Origin: Psychrosphaera algicola | GTDB lineage: Bacteria; Pseudomonadota; Gammaproteobacteria; Enterobacterales; Alteromonadaceae | Length of the DNA: 64,000 nucleotides | NCBI RefSeq assembly: GCF_028401425.1 | Contig: NZ_JAQOMS010000002.1 | Span: forward strand, 558,001 to 622,000 | Direction of reading: 5' to 3' | Program-made: the position numbers and the translations under genes | Notes under the pieces: model-generated | Told to the model about the DNA's origin: nothing | Database searches by the model: none | What the model saw: the letters and a program-made list of their open reading frames with translations, nothing else | Shown: piece by piece, positions 47,007-58,164 of the stretch | Layout: each line of letters opens with the position of its first letter | Numbering within the stretch: the first letter of the stretch is position 1

Positions 47007-49418
47007 TCAATCCCTCAGAGTTGCGCCAAATTGCTCTGTTAACATGCTAATTACGTGATCAATCTTAGTATTAATCTCAAGTTCGTCCAATGTTTTTTCA
47101 ACATCTTGTAAAATAAGAGATAAAGCTAAGCTTTTATAACCATCGTCTATACCGTCACCACGGTACACGTCAAATAAGTTTAGGTCAACTAACTGATTTT
47201 CGCCAATATTTTCTATAGATTTTAAAACATCACCGGCATTAACTTCTTCTTTTACCACAATAGCTAAATCACGGCGATTTGAAGGGAATTTAGAAACGGC
47301 TTTAGCTTGTGGTAATTTCCTATTTATCAAAGCGTTAAGCTCTAATTCAAATACAAATGTTTTACCGTTTAAGCCAAGTGACTTTTCAATACCTGGGTGC
47401 ACTGCACCGATATGCCCGATCAATTTATCGTTACGATAAATTTCTGCAGACTAGTAAGGATGCAATGCATTAGCTAATTTACTGTCCGATGGAAGCGGTT
47501 TAAATGCAAATTCTTGGGCTGATACACATTTAGCTAATAACGCTTCTACATCCGCTTTTACGTCATAAAAATCAACTGGACGAGATTTTTCAGACCAACT
47601 TTCACCCATCACGCTACCAGTAACGACACCAGATAACATAGGTTCTTGCTTGATATTCATTTCTGACGCTTGATCAGGCACAAAACGCAGGCCAGTTTCA
47701 AATAGGCGAACACGCGACTGTTGACGATTTTGATTATGAACCACAGTCGGTAATAGACCAGACCATAGACTCAAACGCATTACCGACATATCTGCTGATA
47801 TAGGATGAGGAAGAACGAGTGTTTCCGCATTTGGGAACAATTTTTCCTGAACTTTAGGGTCAACAAAGCTATAAGTTATCGCCTCTTGGTAACCTAAGTT
47901 AACAAGGGACTTAGCAAACGTTGTACGATCGAGTTTAGATTCGTCACGCTTTGGCATACTTAATGTCGCAACTGGCGATATATTAGGAATGTTGTTGTAA
48001 CCATATACTCGGGCCACTTCTTCAATCAAATCTTCTTCAATATTGATATCAAAGCGGAAACTTGGAGAAATCGCTTTCCAGCTATCGCCAGTAAACTCTA
48101 CGCGTAAACCAAGACGAGATAAAATCGTTGTCACTTCTTCATCAGAAACAACATGACCTAATACTCGGTCTAAGCGATTACGACGCAATACAATAGCCGT
48201 TTGCTCTGGTAAATTAGCTTCAGACACAGCTTCAACAATTGGTCCCACTTCGCCGCCGGCAATTTCAACTAATAACGCTGTAGCACGTTCCATTGCAGCA
48301 TGTTGAAGTTCGTAGTCAACACCGCGCTCATAACGATGCGATGCGTCGGTGTGCAAACCGTAAGAACGCGCTGTTCCAGCCATAACAACTGGATTAAAAA
48401 ACGCACTTTCTAGCAAGATGTCAGTGGTATCGCTTTTGACACCTGAGTCTAATCCACCAAAGACGCCAGCGATGGCGAGTGGTTTTTGGTGATCGGCAAT
48501 AACTAATGTGTCTTTAGTTAACTTAACTTTATTTTCGTCAAGTAATACCAACTCTTCATTTTCAGTCGCACGTCGTACTTTTATGCCACCTTCAATTTTA
48601 GCTAAATCAAACGCATGCATTGGGTGACCAAGCTCAATTAAAACGTAGTTGGTAATATCGACAACAGGGTCAATCGAACGAATACCGCTTCGACGTAACT
48701 TTTCAGCCAACCATATTGGGGTTGTTGCATTTAGGTTAATACCTTTAATCACACGGCCTAAATACTTAGGGCAGGCATCAGGGTCAACTAATTCAATGCT
48801 AACTGAATCTGTGATTGTTGCGGCAACAGGCTGAACGTCCAACGTGTTTACGTCAATGTTATTTAATACACCGACTTCACGTGCGACACCTGCAATACCA
48901 AGGCAATCACTGCGATTTGGAGTCAAATCAATTTCAATGATCTTATCGTCTAGATTTAAATATTCGCGTACATTTTTACCAATTGGTGCATCTGTAGGCA
49001 ATTCTAAAATGCCGTCAGAGTCATCAGCCATGCCCAACTCAGAGAATGAACACAACATACCAAACGACGGTTGGCCACGTAATTTTGCTTTTTTAATTTT
49101 AAAATTGCCCGGTAATACCGCGCCAACCATAGCAACAGCAACTTTAAGCCCTGCTCGGCAATTTTTAGCGCCACAAACGATATCGATTAATTCGCCATCG
49201 CCTGCTTCGCCAACATTAATTTTGGTTATTTGTAACTTGTCTGCTTCTGGGTGTTTACCGCACTCTACGACTTCGCCTACAACAACACCTGTAAACTCCG
49301 CTGCGGCATCTTCTACGCCGTCAACTTCAAGTCCAGCCATTGATAACTGTTCACTTAAATCATCCGTACCAATTGCCGGATTAACCCACTCTCTCAACCA
49401 CTTTTCACTAAATTTCAT
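47007..49418 (-). CDS. pheT: Phenylalanine-tRNA ligase beta subunit (in-frame TAG)
   Basis: Beta subunit of PheRS, which charges tRNA-Phe and edits tyrosine. From the N-terminus: tRNA-binding domain (MKFSEKWLREWVNPAIGTDDLSEQL), B3/B4 editing domain, B5 domain, and an FDX anticodon-binding domain at the end (FPSNRRDLAIVVKEEV). The frame is intact across 803 codons except for TAG at 47451-47453. The codon normally specifies Gln in ALHPYQSAEIYRNDK, so the change is CAG to TAG, a substitution rather than an indel. It follows pheS by 11 bases and precedes ihfA by three. Confidence 0.9.
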
Positions 49419-49429
49419 CTATGGGTTCC

Positions 49430-50411
49430 TTAATTGAACTGCTTTAAGAATCGAAGATCGTTTTCAAAAAACGCTCGCAAATCATTTACACCGTAACGCA
49501 ACATAGTTAAGCGCTCAACGCCCATACCAAATGCAAAACCTGTGTATTCTTCAGGGTCAATGTTTACTGAACGTAAAACATTTGGGTGGACCATGCCACA
49601 ACCTAATACTTCTAACCACTTACCATTTTTACCCATAACATCAACTTCTGCTGACGGTTCAGTAAACGGAAAGTAAGACGGTCTAAAACGTACCTGCAGA
49701 TCTTCTTCGAAGAAATTGCGTAAAAAATCGTGGATTGTGCCCTTTAGCTCAGCAAAGCTGACATTTTTATCAACCATTAAACCTTCTACCTGATGAAACA
49801 TCGGTGTGTGAGTTTGGTCATAGTCATTGCGATATACACGACCTGGAGAAATAATTCTTAATGGCGGTTGTTCTTGTTCCATCGTTCTAATTTGCACACC
49901 CGATGTTTGCGTACGCAAAACCGTATCGGCATTAAAATAAAACGTATCGTGATCCGCTCGTGCAGGATGATGTTCAGGAATATTCAACGCGTCAAAATTA
50001 TGAAAGCCGTCTTCAACTTCAGGACCTTGTTTTACTTCAAAACCAAGATCGCCAAAAAACGACTGGATCCGCTCAATCGTGCGATTTACTGGATGAATAC
50101 CGCCCTGCTCGATCCCGCGACCTTAGCAAAGTAACGTCTATCGTCTCTTCGGCTAACTTGGCGTTTAACGCTTCAGTTTGTAATTGCTCGCGACGTACTG
50201 ACAATAACTTTTGTACTGAACCTTTTGCTTGGTTAATGGTTTGACCCATTTCCTTACGTTGAGCAGGCTCCATTTGTCCAAGTGACTTAAGTAAATCGGT
50301 GATTTTACCTTTTTTACCAAGGTATTCGACGCGCACGTCTTCTAAACTTTGGATGTCATTTGCTTGGGCAATAGCTGCTTGTGCTAATCCAATAATTTCT
50401 TCTAAATTCAT
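49430..50411 (-). CDS. pheS: Phenylalanine-tRNA ligase alpha subunit (one frameshift)
   Basis: Catalytic subunit of PheRS. The N-terminal helical arm begins MNLEEIIGLAQAAI and ends in LLSVRREQLQTEAL. Class II motif 2 is TSGVQIRTM and motif 3 is GFAFGMGVERLTMLRYG; TFYFNADTVLRTQTSGV and HQVEGLMVD are family blocks. The frame slips near 50130 at TLL, where the gene should read VTLPGRGIEQGGIHPVNRTIERI, then is continuous to the stop. About 327 residues. An ATG at 50411 follows a leader; the AUG-rich 5' region may hold an attenuator, but I cannot prove it. Confidence 0.9.
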
Positions 50412-50782
50412 GTAACACTCTTGACTGAAACGTTGAGGTGGAAATTCACCTTTTTTCGTATTTTTGCATTGTCTTTTCAAAGTAATAAACAAACTTTTGT
50501 AAGTTCATTTAAGCCTTAATGTATATGCAAAAACGGCATTATTCGTTATCGTAAATCTGTAAAAACTGAAAGCGGCAAATAGTAGCGCATATTGGATTAA
50601 TTTTTTAGTCCTTATAGAGAATTTTTATGGTATTTCACTAATTTAAATTCATAATGGGGGATTAAAACCGAAATTCCCTGCAAATTAGATATCAGCCCGC
50701 TAACAAGCAATACAAATTAGTGTGTCTTTAGTACGAAAAAACCGATTTGATCCTTAGACTGTAAGGTGCAGGTGGATTGGCA
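50412..50782. other. Divergent intergenic region upstream of pheS
   Basis: About 370 bases. A short minus-strand leader frame (MNLQKFVYYFEKTMQKYEKR) precedes pheS and contains two Phe codons, but is less Phe-rich than pheM of E. coli. I see no strong terminator hairpin. The end of the region holds the tandem repeat. Confidence 0.35.
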
Positions 50783-50833
50783 TTTAGAATACAATTGGTG
50801 TTTAGAATACAATTGGTGTTTAGAATACAATTG
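50783..50833 (+). repeat. Tandem 18-base repeat, three copies
   Basis: TTTAGAATACAATTG occurs at 50783, 50801 and 50819, so the period is 18. It lies 31 bases before the flavin reductase start, and each unit holds a -10-like TAGAAT/TACAAT. Confidence 0.8.
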
Positions 50834-50863
50834 ATACGGGCATTAACAATCGAGAAAATATTT

Positions 50864-51510
50864 ATGGAACTTAAATTATCGGACTACGCCCCGGCGCAAA
50901 TATACCACCTTATGACCCAAACCATTATTCCCCGTCCAATTGCTTGGGTGCTTACTGAAAACATGGCCTTAAATAAAGAGGAACGCAATTACAATTTAGC
51001 GCCTTTCTCCTATTTCAGTGCTGTTAGCAGTAACCCGCCGCTATTAATGATTTCCGTTGGATTAAAAGAGGGAAATACCGACAAAGACACAACTGTAAAT
51101 TGCCAAAGCGGCTCTAAAGCCGTTGTACATATAGCTGCGGATAACCAATATCAACAAGTCACTCAGTCGGCAGCTACATTAGCTTATGGTGAATCTGAAC
51201 TTGATACTGCAGATAAAGAAATGCAAAAACTCAACGACCAGTTAGTGGCTTTTGACGGTTTTCCATTACCGAGATTACAGCATTGCCCTGTTGCGTTTGG
51301 TTGTTCAGTGTTTGAAATACAAAAATAGGGAACACACCGCAAACTTTAATCTTTTTTAAAATAGAAAGTGTTTATATCGATGATGCGGCTGTTACAAATG
51401 ACAATAATAGATTAACTATCGATGCTAAAACGTTAAACCCGTTAAGTCGTTTAGGTGCAGCTCAATATGCGTCGCTAGGCGATGTTATCGAACAAAAGCG
51501 ACCAAAATAA
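50864..51510 (+). CDS. Flavin reductase-like FMN-binding protein (one frameshift)
   Basis: A flavin reductase-like domain protein that probably binds FMN. MELKLSDYAPAQIYHLMTQTIIPRPIAWVLTE, NLAPFSYFSAVSSNPPLLMISVG and VVHIAADNQ are family blocks. A frame from 50777 would translate the tandem repeat, so I start at 50864 (GAGAAA upstream). The frame slips at about 51325, where an A run is one short: FEIQKIGNTPQTLIFFKIES runs on to GAAQYASLGDVIEQKRPK and a stop at 51510. It is convergent with hda, two bases away. Confidence 0.82.
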
Positions 51511-51511
51511 T

Positions 51512-52203
51512 TTAAATTTCCAATACTTCTTTGGCAAATGGCACGGTGACTTTGCGTTTTTTTCAATCGTTTGGCGGCTCAAAAGGTACAGGGCCTGCAT
51601 TAAAAACGACATTTTACGTGGTAGTCGATTTAACATGAGTTTTGCAACGTCTTCCGGCAATTCAAAGCTCATGTCGTTTGCATGGGTTATTAACGCTTTT
51701 ACTTTTTCGTCGTTATTTAAACCAGTAAGTTGAAACAAGGTTCCCCATTGCATTCTTGAGGCCAAATCCGGTAACGTAATTTCCATTTCTGCAGGTAATA
51801 CATTTGATGAAATAATTAGAGTCGACTTATTTTGCTGCATTGAATTAAATAAGTTAAATATTGCGATCTGCCAGTCGTGATCTTTTAGTACTAAATTTAG
51901 GTCATCTATGCACAACACGTCGACTTTTTCTAACCCGTCAATTGTTTCAGTCGGCAAACCAATCACTTGTTCCATTGGCATTAACATACTTGTTTTGCCT
52001 TTTCGATTTGCATGATGACAACAGGCGTTTAAAATATGGCTTTTGCCAACATCGTCACTGCCGACAATCAAATAGAAAGTAAACTCACTTTCGTCGATGC
52101 CTTCTTTTAATACACTTGTGATCAAACCAGAAGATTTCTCGGGTTCAACAAACGTATCAAATGACAATCGTGGATTAAGAGTGACCGGCAAAAGTAGTTG
52201 CAT
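51512..52203 (-). CDS. hda: DnaA regulatory inactivator Hda (one frameshift)
   Basis: An AAA+ protein that, with the sliding clamp, hydrolyses DnaA-ATP. The N-terminal clamp-binding motif is QLLLPVTL, followed by FYLIVGSDDVGKSHIL (Walker A), VDVLCIDDLNLV (Walker B), SRMQWGTLFQL and LPRKMSFLMQAL. The frame slips near 51560, where an A run is one short: EKNAKVTVPFAKEVLEI is the expected end. 231 residues. Next to the DUF2066 gene, a common arrangement in Alteromonadales. Confidence 0.88.
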
Positions 52204-53349
52204 TTACGGTACCCAGCGGTAGCGTAAAGAGGTAACTTCCTGTGACGCCATTTTTTCAACAAGTTGCTCTTGCTGTAAATAAGATTCTCTTAATTGCTCT
52301 AGTTGCTCAGCCACAGACAGTGTTTCAGTTGTCTCAACAACTTTATCTTCTAGTTGTACAAATTCACCAAGCAGGTCTAATGCTTTAACCACATCTAAAC
52401 CTTGCCCAGACAGATGTAAAACAAATTGAGCATTATTATTTTGAATACGTTCTAATTCGAGTCTAGAAACCGGTGGAAGGTTTTTCAAATAGCCTTCTAT
52501 TGTCGTTAAATCAACAATATTGTTCACACCTTCGATGGTCATTTGAAGAGACTTTTGTCCTAATACTTCGCTTCGAATAGAATATTGTGAAGCAAAATAG
52601 TCAGCCAGTGCGTTAACCATGTCTCGGACAACATTAAATTGTTCGCCACGAAATTCTTGTTTGAGTAACATCTCTCGGCCATCCATGAGCTGAAAATCTA
52701 ACACCCACGCTTCCTGTCCACCTATGGTTTCGTAATACATTCTTGCCATGACGTAATGTTCGACATCATGTCCGGCGGAAACATGACTCATAATGTGATC
52801 AAACTTAGCCCAAATGTCAGAGGAATGTACGCTCGATATCGCTGCTTTATCAGGCAAGGTCAATGGCAAACCTCGGTTATCAGAGGCCTGAAGTAACAAC
52901 TCGGTAATTTGTGGCGCTGAGTCATTATCGACAATTTGTCGACTTAGGCCTTCTTCGATAACGAACCAAACAAGGGTTTGTGGGCGGCGTTGGCCCCAAA
53001 TAGATGCGCCGACATCGCGCAATAGTTTGTCGATTTTTTGTTGGTCGAATTCATCCACCAAAAAGGTGCGGTTGTGTTCATCCGTTGTAAATGTAAATGA
53101 TTTTATGTAATTAGCGGTCCGCAGCCTAACTTCTCGTTTGATATCATCATTTTCTAATATTTCACGATTGCCCGTTACTTTTGTGATCACCTGTTCAATC
53201 GCCCAGCGGTGGGCTTTCACACGCGTTTTTTGGGTGCGGTCATTAACTAATATTTTGCCAATGTATAGATTTTCCACTTCAACAGCTTTTGCTGTAAACG
53301 AAAAACATTGAACAATTAATAACGTGATGATTAGTAGGTTAAATTTCAA
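52204..53349 (-). CDS. DUF2066 periplasmic protein
   Basis: A 381-residue exported protein with a signal peptide (MKFNLLIITLLIVQCFSFTAKAV). DUF2066 blocks are RWAIEQVITKVTGNREILEN, TLVWFVIEEGL and AWVLDFQLMDGREML. The function is unknown. It sits one base before the hda start, so the two genes are probably an operon. Intact. Confidence 0.82.
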   Translation of the reverse strand: MKFNLLIITLLIVQCFSFTAKAVEVENLYIGKILVNDRTQKTRVKAHRWAIEQVITKVTGNREILENDDIKREVRLRTANYIKSFTFTTDEHNRTFLVDEFDQQKIDKLLRDVGASIWGQRRPQTLVWFVIEEGLSRQIVDNDSAPQITELLLQASDNRGLPLTLPDKAAISSVHSSDIWAKFDHIMSHVSAGHDVEHYVMARMYYETIGGQEAWVLDFQLMDGREMLLKQEFRGEQFNVVRDMVNALADYFASQYSIRSEVLGQKSLQMTIEGVNNIVDLTTIEGYLKNLPPVSRLELERIQNNNAQFVLHLSGQGLDVVKALDLLGEFVQLEDKVVETTETLSVAEQLEQLRESYLQQEQLVEKMASQEVTSLRYRWVP

Positions 53350-53627
53350 AAGTATCTTAGGGTCAAATTACAATGGAGCAATCATAACTAAATCACTTCA
53401 TAAAAAAACGTAAAAAGCGCAGATGCGACAAATTAAACTGTATTGCAGCTCAAAAGTTTACTATTTAGGCTCTTTTGCTCGCTAAATTAAGCGCACTAGT
53501 GTGAATTAAAGTTTCTTGTTTCGCTGTAACTTATTGCATAATCTAGCCATAACAAAATGCGAGTCTGGTGGTAGTCGCTAAAGTAAGCAGTTTGTTTTTC
53601 TTTTACTCTTTTGTCACGGACCTAATT

Positions 53628-53996
53628 ATGACCAACGAAACAATATTTGATAAAATCATCGACCGTACTATTCCTGCAGATATTTTATATGAAGACGATT
53701 ATGTGTTGGCGTTTAAAGACATCAACCCACAAGCTCCTATTCATTTTCTTGTGATCCCCAAAATTCAAATCGTCACTGCAAACGACATTAACGACCAAAA
53801 TGCCGAACTCGTTGGTAAGCTTTACGTCGCCGCTGCAAAAATAGCGAAACAAATGGGATTTGCCGACGATGGCTATCGTTGTGTCATGAATTGCAATAAT
53901 GACGGTGGTCAAACAGTTTATCATATACATTTACATGTGTTAGCAGGCAAGCCACTTGGGTGGCCCCCGTATCAAGAAACGCTTAAAACCCACTAA
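53628..53996 (+). CDS. HIT family purine nucleoside phosphoramidase HinT
   Basis: A 122-residue Hint-type hydrolase of nucleoside 5'-phosphoramidates. The HIT motif, YHIHLHVLAGKPL, carries the His triad; ILYEDDYVLAFKDINPQAPIHFLVIPK precedes it. I start at 53628 (TTATGACC) because the conserved N-terminus begins there. Intact and the first gene of a run of transport and modification genes. Confidence 0.9.
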   Translation: MTNETIFDKIIDRTIPADILYEDDYVLAFKDINPQAPIHFLVIPKIQIVTANDINDQNAELVGKLYVAAAKIAKQMGFADDGYRCVMNCNNDGGQTVYHIHLHVLAGKPLGWPPYQETLKTH

Positions 53997-54007
53997 GTTT
54001 CGACACT

Positions 54008-54975
54008 ATGGAACCTGTTAAAGATCAAAAACTGGCGTTTAAAATCGCCCTTTTTGTTGTTTTGCTGTGGTCAACGGTGGGCACAGCAGTCAAACTAGCT
54101 CTGCAATTCTCTAGTTATATAGAAGTTGTTATTTTAGCGTCATTTAGTTCCGCTGTTATTTTGGTAATGATTTATCTTTTTCAAAACTATAATCAGCCAA
54201 CTAAAGCCGCAACCGACATTTTTGACGATACGTCGAACAAAATTAAAGACAACGATAAGACGCCGTCGCTCGTAACTATATTTAAACGGTCGCCTGCATT
54301 TTATTTACTTTGTGGTTTCTTAAATCCCATTTTGTATTATTTGGTGTTATTTGCCGCTTACGAAAGATTACCAGCCCAAATCGCTCAACCAATAAATTAC
54401 ACTTGGGCAATCGTACTATCATTATTGGCAGTGCCATTTTTAAAACACAAGTTGTCACTTGGCGATATTTTAGGGTTAGTCATTTGCTATTTTGGCGTAG
54501 TGATATTGGTCAGCGGTTTAGATTTTAGAACCGGTTTAATGTTTGACTTAGCGGGTGTATTGCTGGCGATTTTATCAACCTTAATTTGGGCCTTTTATTG
54601 GATTGTTAATGTCCGCAATAGCGCTTCTCCAACAACGTCCGTTATGCTTAATTTTCTCTGTTCTATCCCTTGGTTGGTCATTATGAGTGTCTATTATTGG
54701 CAGGATTTCACGTTTCATCCACAAACGATAGCTGCCAGTATTTATATCGGATTAGTTGAAATGAGTGTCGCATTTGTGCTTTGGTTAAAGGCTATGCAAC
54801 TGGCAAAAAGTACCGCTCAGATCAGCGTATTAATTTATTTATCCCCTTTTTATCTCTGGTTTTTTTCTACCTATTTCTTGGTGAAAAAATCTATTTTTCG
54901 ACTGTCATTGCACTTATTGTCATTGTAACTGGTCTGTTGATTCAAAAGAAACTAAATCAAAATTCACCTAAATGA
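54008..54975 (+). CDS. DMT/EamA family transporter (one frameshift)
   Basis: A drug/metabolite-type permease with ten predicted membrane helices in two EamA halves, each with AAYERLPAQIAQPINYTWAIVLSLLAV-like blocks. LWSTVGTAVKLALQFSS opens it. The frame slips at about 54850, where a T run is one short: SPFLSLVFFYLFLGEKIYFSTVIALIVIVTG ends in KLNQNSPK. About 322 residues. The substrate is unknown. Confidence 0.82.
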
Positions 54976-54988
54976 CGGAGCATTAAAC

Positions 54989-55574
54989 ATGGCTAGAGAA
55001 TGTTGCAAACGTTGTGATTTTCCAATCATCACTTGCCTTTGTGAGGCAATAAAACCGGTTAACAACAGAACTAAACTGATAGTGCTACAGCACCCCGACG
55101 AAGTTAAAAATAAAAAGAACACCATAAAACTGGCGAAAATGGCGTGTTCGAACATCGAGGTGTTTATAGGCGAATCGGAACAAGACTTTGCGGACATAAT
55201 GCAGACCCTTGTTAATAGCAAAACAGCGCTGTTGTTCCCGAGTGATTCAGCGACGCCTTTTGACCAACTTGCCTCAGACATAAGTTTTGACTATTTAGTT
55301 ATCTTAGATGGCACATGGCGAAAGGCTAAGCGTATTTACTTTGTGAATCCATGGCTTAAAAACTGCCACATTTGCAATTTGCATTGGCAAACGAAAGCCA
55401 GTATTCGATACGCTCTACAAGTCAGGAGTTTAGCCTTTCTTCTATTGAAGCAATTGCCTACAGCCTTGAAAAGCTCGAAAACTTACCACCAAATAATTTG
55501 CTCGATTTGTTAAACGCGTTTACAGTTCAATTTACCAAAAAATGCCTGAACACGTTAAACAACGATATCAATAA
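54989..55574 (+). CDS. DTW-domain tRNA-uridine aminocarboxypropyltransferase (two frameshifts)
   Basis: Adds the 3-amino-3-carboxypropyl group to a tRNA uridine (acp3U). A Cys-rich start (ECCKRCDFPIITCLC) is typical of the TapT/DTWD group, and the DTW motif appears as LDGTWRKAKR. The frame slips near 55365 (KNCHICNLHW should be KNLPHLQFALANESQYSIRST) and near 55545, where an A run before MPEHVKQRYQ is one short. The repaired end is at 55574, about 195 residues. Confidence 0.82.
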
Positions 55575-55583
55575 GGATATTTC

Positions 55584-56035
55584 ATGCACACCAAAACTCA
55601 AATTACAGTGAATAGTAATATCGAGGATGTTTGGCAAACAATTACCGACATTGAACATTCTAGTGAAGTGATTTCCAGCATTAATAGCATTGAGATACTA
55701 AAAAAGGCGACTCCGACAAAGTTGGTTTAACGTGGCGAGAATCCCGCATTATGATGGGTAAAGAAGCCTTTGAAACCATGTGGATTAGCGAAATTAGCCC
55801 AAATCAGTATTACGTAGTATTGGCTGAAAGCCATAAAACAAAATATCGTTCAGTGGTTTCAGTCACCGCGATAAGTAATGATAAGACCGAGCTCACAATG
55901 GAATTTACGGGTGAACCTCAAGGAGCCTTCACCAAAATACTCTCCACCATTATGATGCCATTTTTTAAAGGTTCATTGACCAAAATGTTGCATCAGGACC
56001 TTATTGATATCAAACAATATGTTGAAAATAAATAA
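55584..56035 (+). CDS. SRPBCC family protein (one frameshift)
   Basis: A START-like ligand-binding protein of about 150 residues. MHTKTQITVNSNIEDVWQTITDIEHSSEV opens the fold. The frame slips at about 55708, where an A run is one short: KKGDSDKVGLTWRESRIMMGKEAFE follows. WRESR and LTMEFTGEP are family-like. The ATG at 55584 has AAGGA upstream. It is coupled to the GMC gene by an overlapping TAATG. Confidence 0.78.
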
Positions 56036-57640
56036 TGCAAAGCTTTGATTTTATTATTGTCGGTGGTGGTTCTGCTGGATGTGTATTGGCAAATCGGTTA
56101 AGCGAAGATCCTAATGTTAACGTACTGCTGATTGAAAGCGGCACAGATGATAAAACCCCTGCGGTGCAAATCCCCTCGGGGCCGTTACCATAGTGCCAAC
56201 AAAATACAAAAACTGGGCATACGACACTGTTCCACAACCGGGTTTAAATGGCCGATGTGGTTATCAACCCCGTGGCAAGGTGCTTGGAGGTTCAAGTTCC
56301 ATTAATGCAATGATTTATATTCGTGGCCATCAACAAGATTATAACGATTGGCAGGACTTAGGATGGGGCTGGCAAGATGTTCTGCCCTATTTTATAAAGT
56401 CCGAAAATAATCAAAACGGTGAAAATGCGTTACACGGAGGGTCTGGACCTCTTTATGTCAGCAATACTCGTTCGAATAACCAAGTCGCCAGTGACTTTGT
56501 TCGCGCGGGTATGTCAATCGGCATCGCCCATAACTTAGACTTTAATGGCCCAGAACAAGAAGGGGTTGGACTTTATCAGGTCACTCAAAAGAATGGGCTT
56601 AGATGCAGCGCAGCAAAAGCCTATGTGGACCCCGTACGTTTCCGTTCAAACCTAACAATAGAAACCAGTTTGCATGTTACCCACCTTAGTTTTAAAGACA
56701 AAACATGTATTGGTGTCAGTGGTATTAAGCACGACCGCAATGTTCAATTTACTGCAAACAAAGAAGTTTTGTTATGTGCCGGTGCTTTTGGTAGCCCACA
56801 ATTACTCATGCTTTCTGGCGTGGGCCCAAAACAACATCTGAAGGATAACAACATTAACCTTGTCCATGACTTACCCGGCGTAGGTGAAAACCTACAAGAT
56901 CATCCAGATTATGTCAGTAGCTATTTGAGCAATAACCCAACCACCTTTGGTTTATCGTTCCGGGGGTCTGGCATATGGGGAGACAACTGGTTAATTTAAT
57001 TGTAAATCGGTCGGGACTACTGACATCAAACTTTGCTGAATCCGGCGGCTTTGTTAAAACCGACGACGCATTAGAGCGCCCAGATATTCAATTTCATTTG
57101 GTCGTCGCGTCTGTTCAAGACCATGCGCGTAATTGGCGTGCCAGTTTAAAACATGGTTATAGTTGCCACACTTGTGTCCTGCGGCCAGCAAGCAAAGGCT
57201 CGGTTAAATTAAGGTCCAATGATCCATTTGATGCGCCGTTAATTGATCCTAATTTTTTAGGTGAAAAGGCTGACCTCGAAATTCTCAGAAAAGGTGTCCG
57301 AGAAGCATCTAAGATTTTAGAGTCGGACATCATGCTAAAACACAAAATTCGGTCGGTTCATAACGAACATTTAATGACGGATGATGAATTAGACGAGCAT
57401 TTAAAAAATCATACTGACAGCGTTTATCATCCGATTGGCACATGCAAAATGAGCCATGAACAAGATCCAATGGGGGTGGTAAATCCTCAGTTAGAAGTGC
57501 ACGGTATCAATAACTTACGTGTTATAGACGCTTCAGTATTCCCAGCGCTAATTGGCGGCAATACTAATGCTCCCGTGATAATGCTGGCAGAACGCGTGAG
57601 CGACTTGATAAAACAAAAATGGCAAAGTAACCAATCATGA
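56035..57640 (+). CDS. GMC family FAD-dependent oxidoreductase (two frameshifts)
   Basis: A choline-dehydrogenase-like alcohol oxidoreductase. The FAD loop FIIVGGGSAGCVLANRLSEDPNVNVLLIE is followed by GGSSSINAMIYIRGHQQDY and AGAFGSPQLLMLSGVGP, the GMC signatures. YHPIGTCKM and GGNTNAPVIMLAE close the enzyme with the catalytic His/Asn region. The frame slips at about 56183 (a G run one short) and near 56970. About 535 residues. The substrate is not known. Probably an operon with the genes before and after (ATGA overlap). Confidence 0.85.
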
Positions 57641-58115
57641 CTCAACAAACAAACTCAGCATTGCAACAAGAATGGTGTTTACTGCAAAACCAATACGACA
57701 GCTACGAAAAAATGCTTTGGTTATAAAACTAAGTCATCTAATTTTGGTCTGTTTGATTTTGTCATGGCACTCGCCAACCCTAACCCTAGTGTTTTTTAGC
57801 GGTTTGTTTTGGTTAACTGACGCGATTTGGAAAACCTTTCAATTTCGTATAGAAGATAGATTGCTGATGTTGGAAGATGCGCTGCGACCAACTGACATAG
57901 TCGCTGATGATAAAACAGCAAATAATGAATCATTAGGTGACAGCCAAATTACTAACGATACCCAAGCTTTCCAGTTTAATTCAGCGTTTTTACTGACTCG
58001 CCCAAGCACTTTGGGTCTTATATTAAGTTATGGCAAAAACGCTTTGCGCCCAACTGTTGCCCTACCGCATATAGCGGTCATGTTTTGGTATGTTGTGCTT
58101 TGGTTTTGTGGCTAA
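57637..58115 (+). CDS. Membrane protein of unknown function (one frameshift)
   Basis: A protein of about 159 residues. It begins MTQQTNSALQQEWCLLQNQYDSYEK with a Glu/Gln helix, then two hydrophobic helices (LILVCLILSWHSPTLTLVFFSGLFW, with an interruption). A charged loop (RIEDRLLMLEDALRPTDIV) and a third hydrophobic segment near the end follow. The frame slips at about 57713, where an A run is one short. It overlaps the GMC stop by ATGA. No family recognised. Confidence 0.65.
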
Positions 58116-58140
58116 TAGTTGCTAGTAAAACATGAGTACT

Positions 58141-58161
58141 AAAACCCATTAAAATGGGTTT
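58141..58161. terminator. Bidirectional terminator
   Basis: AAACCCAT, TAAA, ATGGGTTT with flanking A/T, between the convergent 57637 gene and ghrA. The stem is 8 bases. Confidence 0.6.
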
Positions 58162-58164
58162 AAA

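Noticed and set aside
50412..50530. pheM-like leader peptide and attenuator before pheS
   Set aside because: A short leader frame exists, but it is poor in Phe codons and no strong terminator/antiterminator pair is visible.
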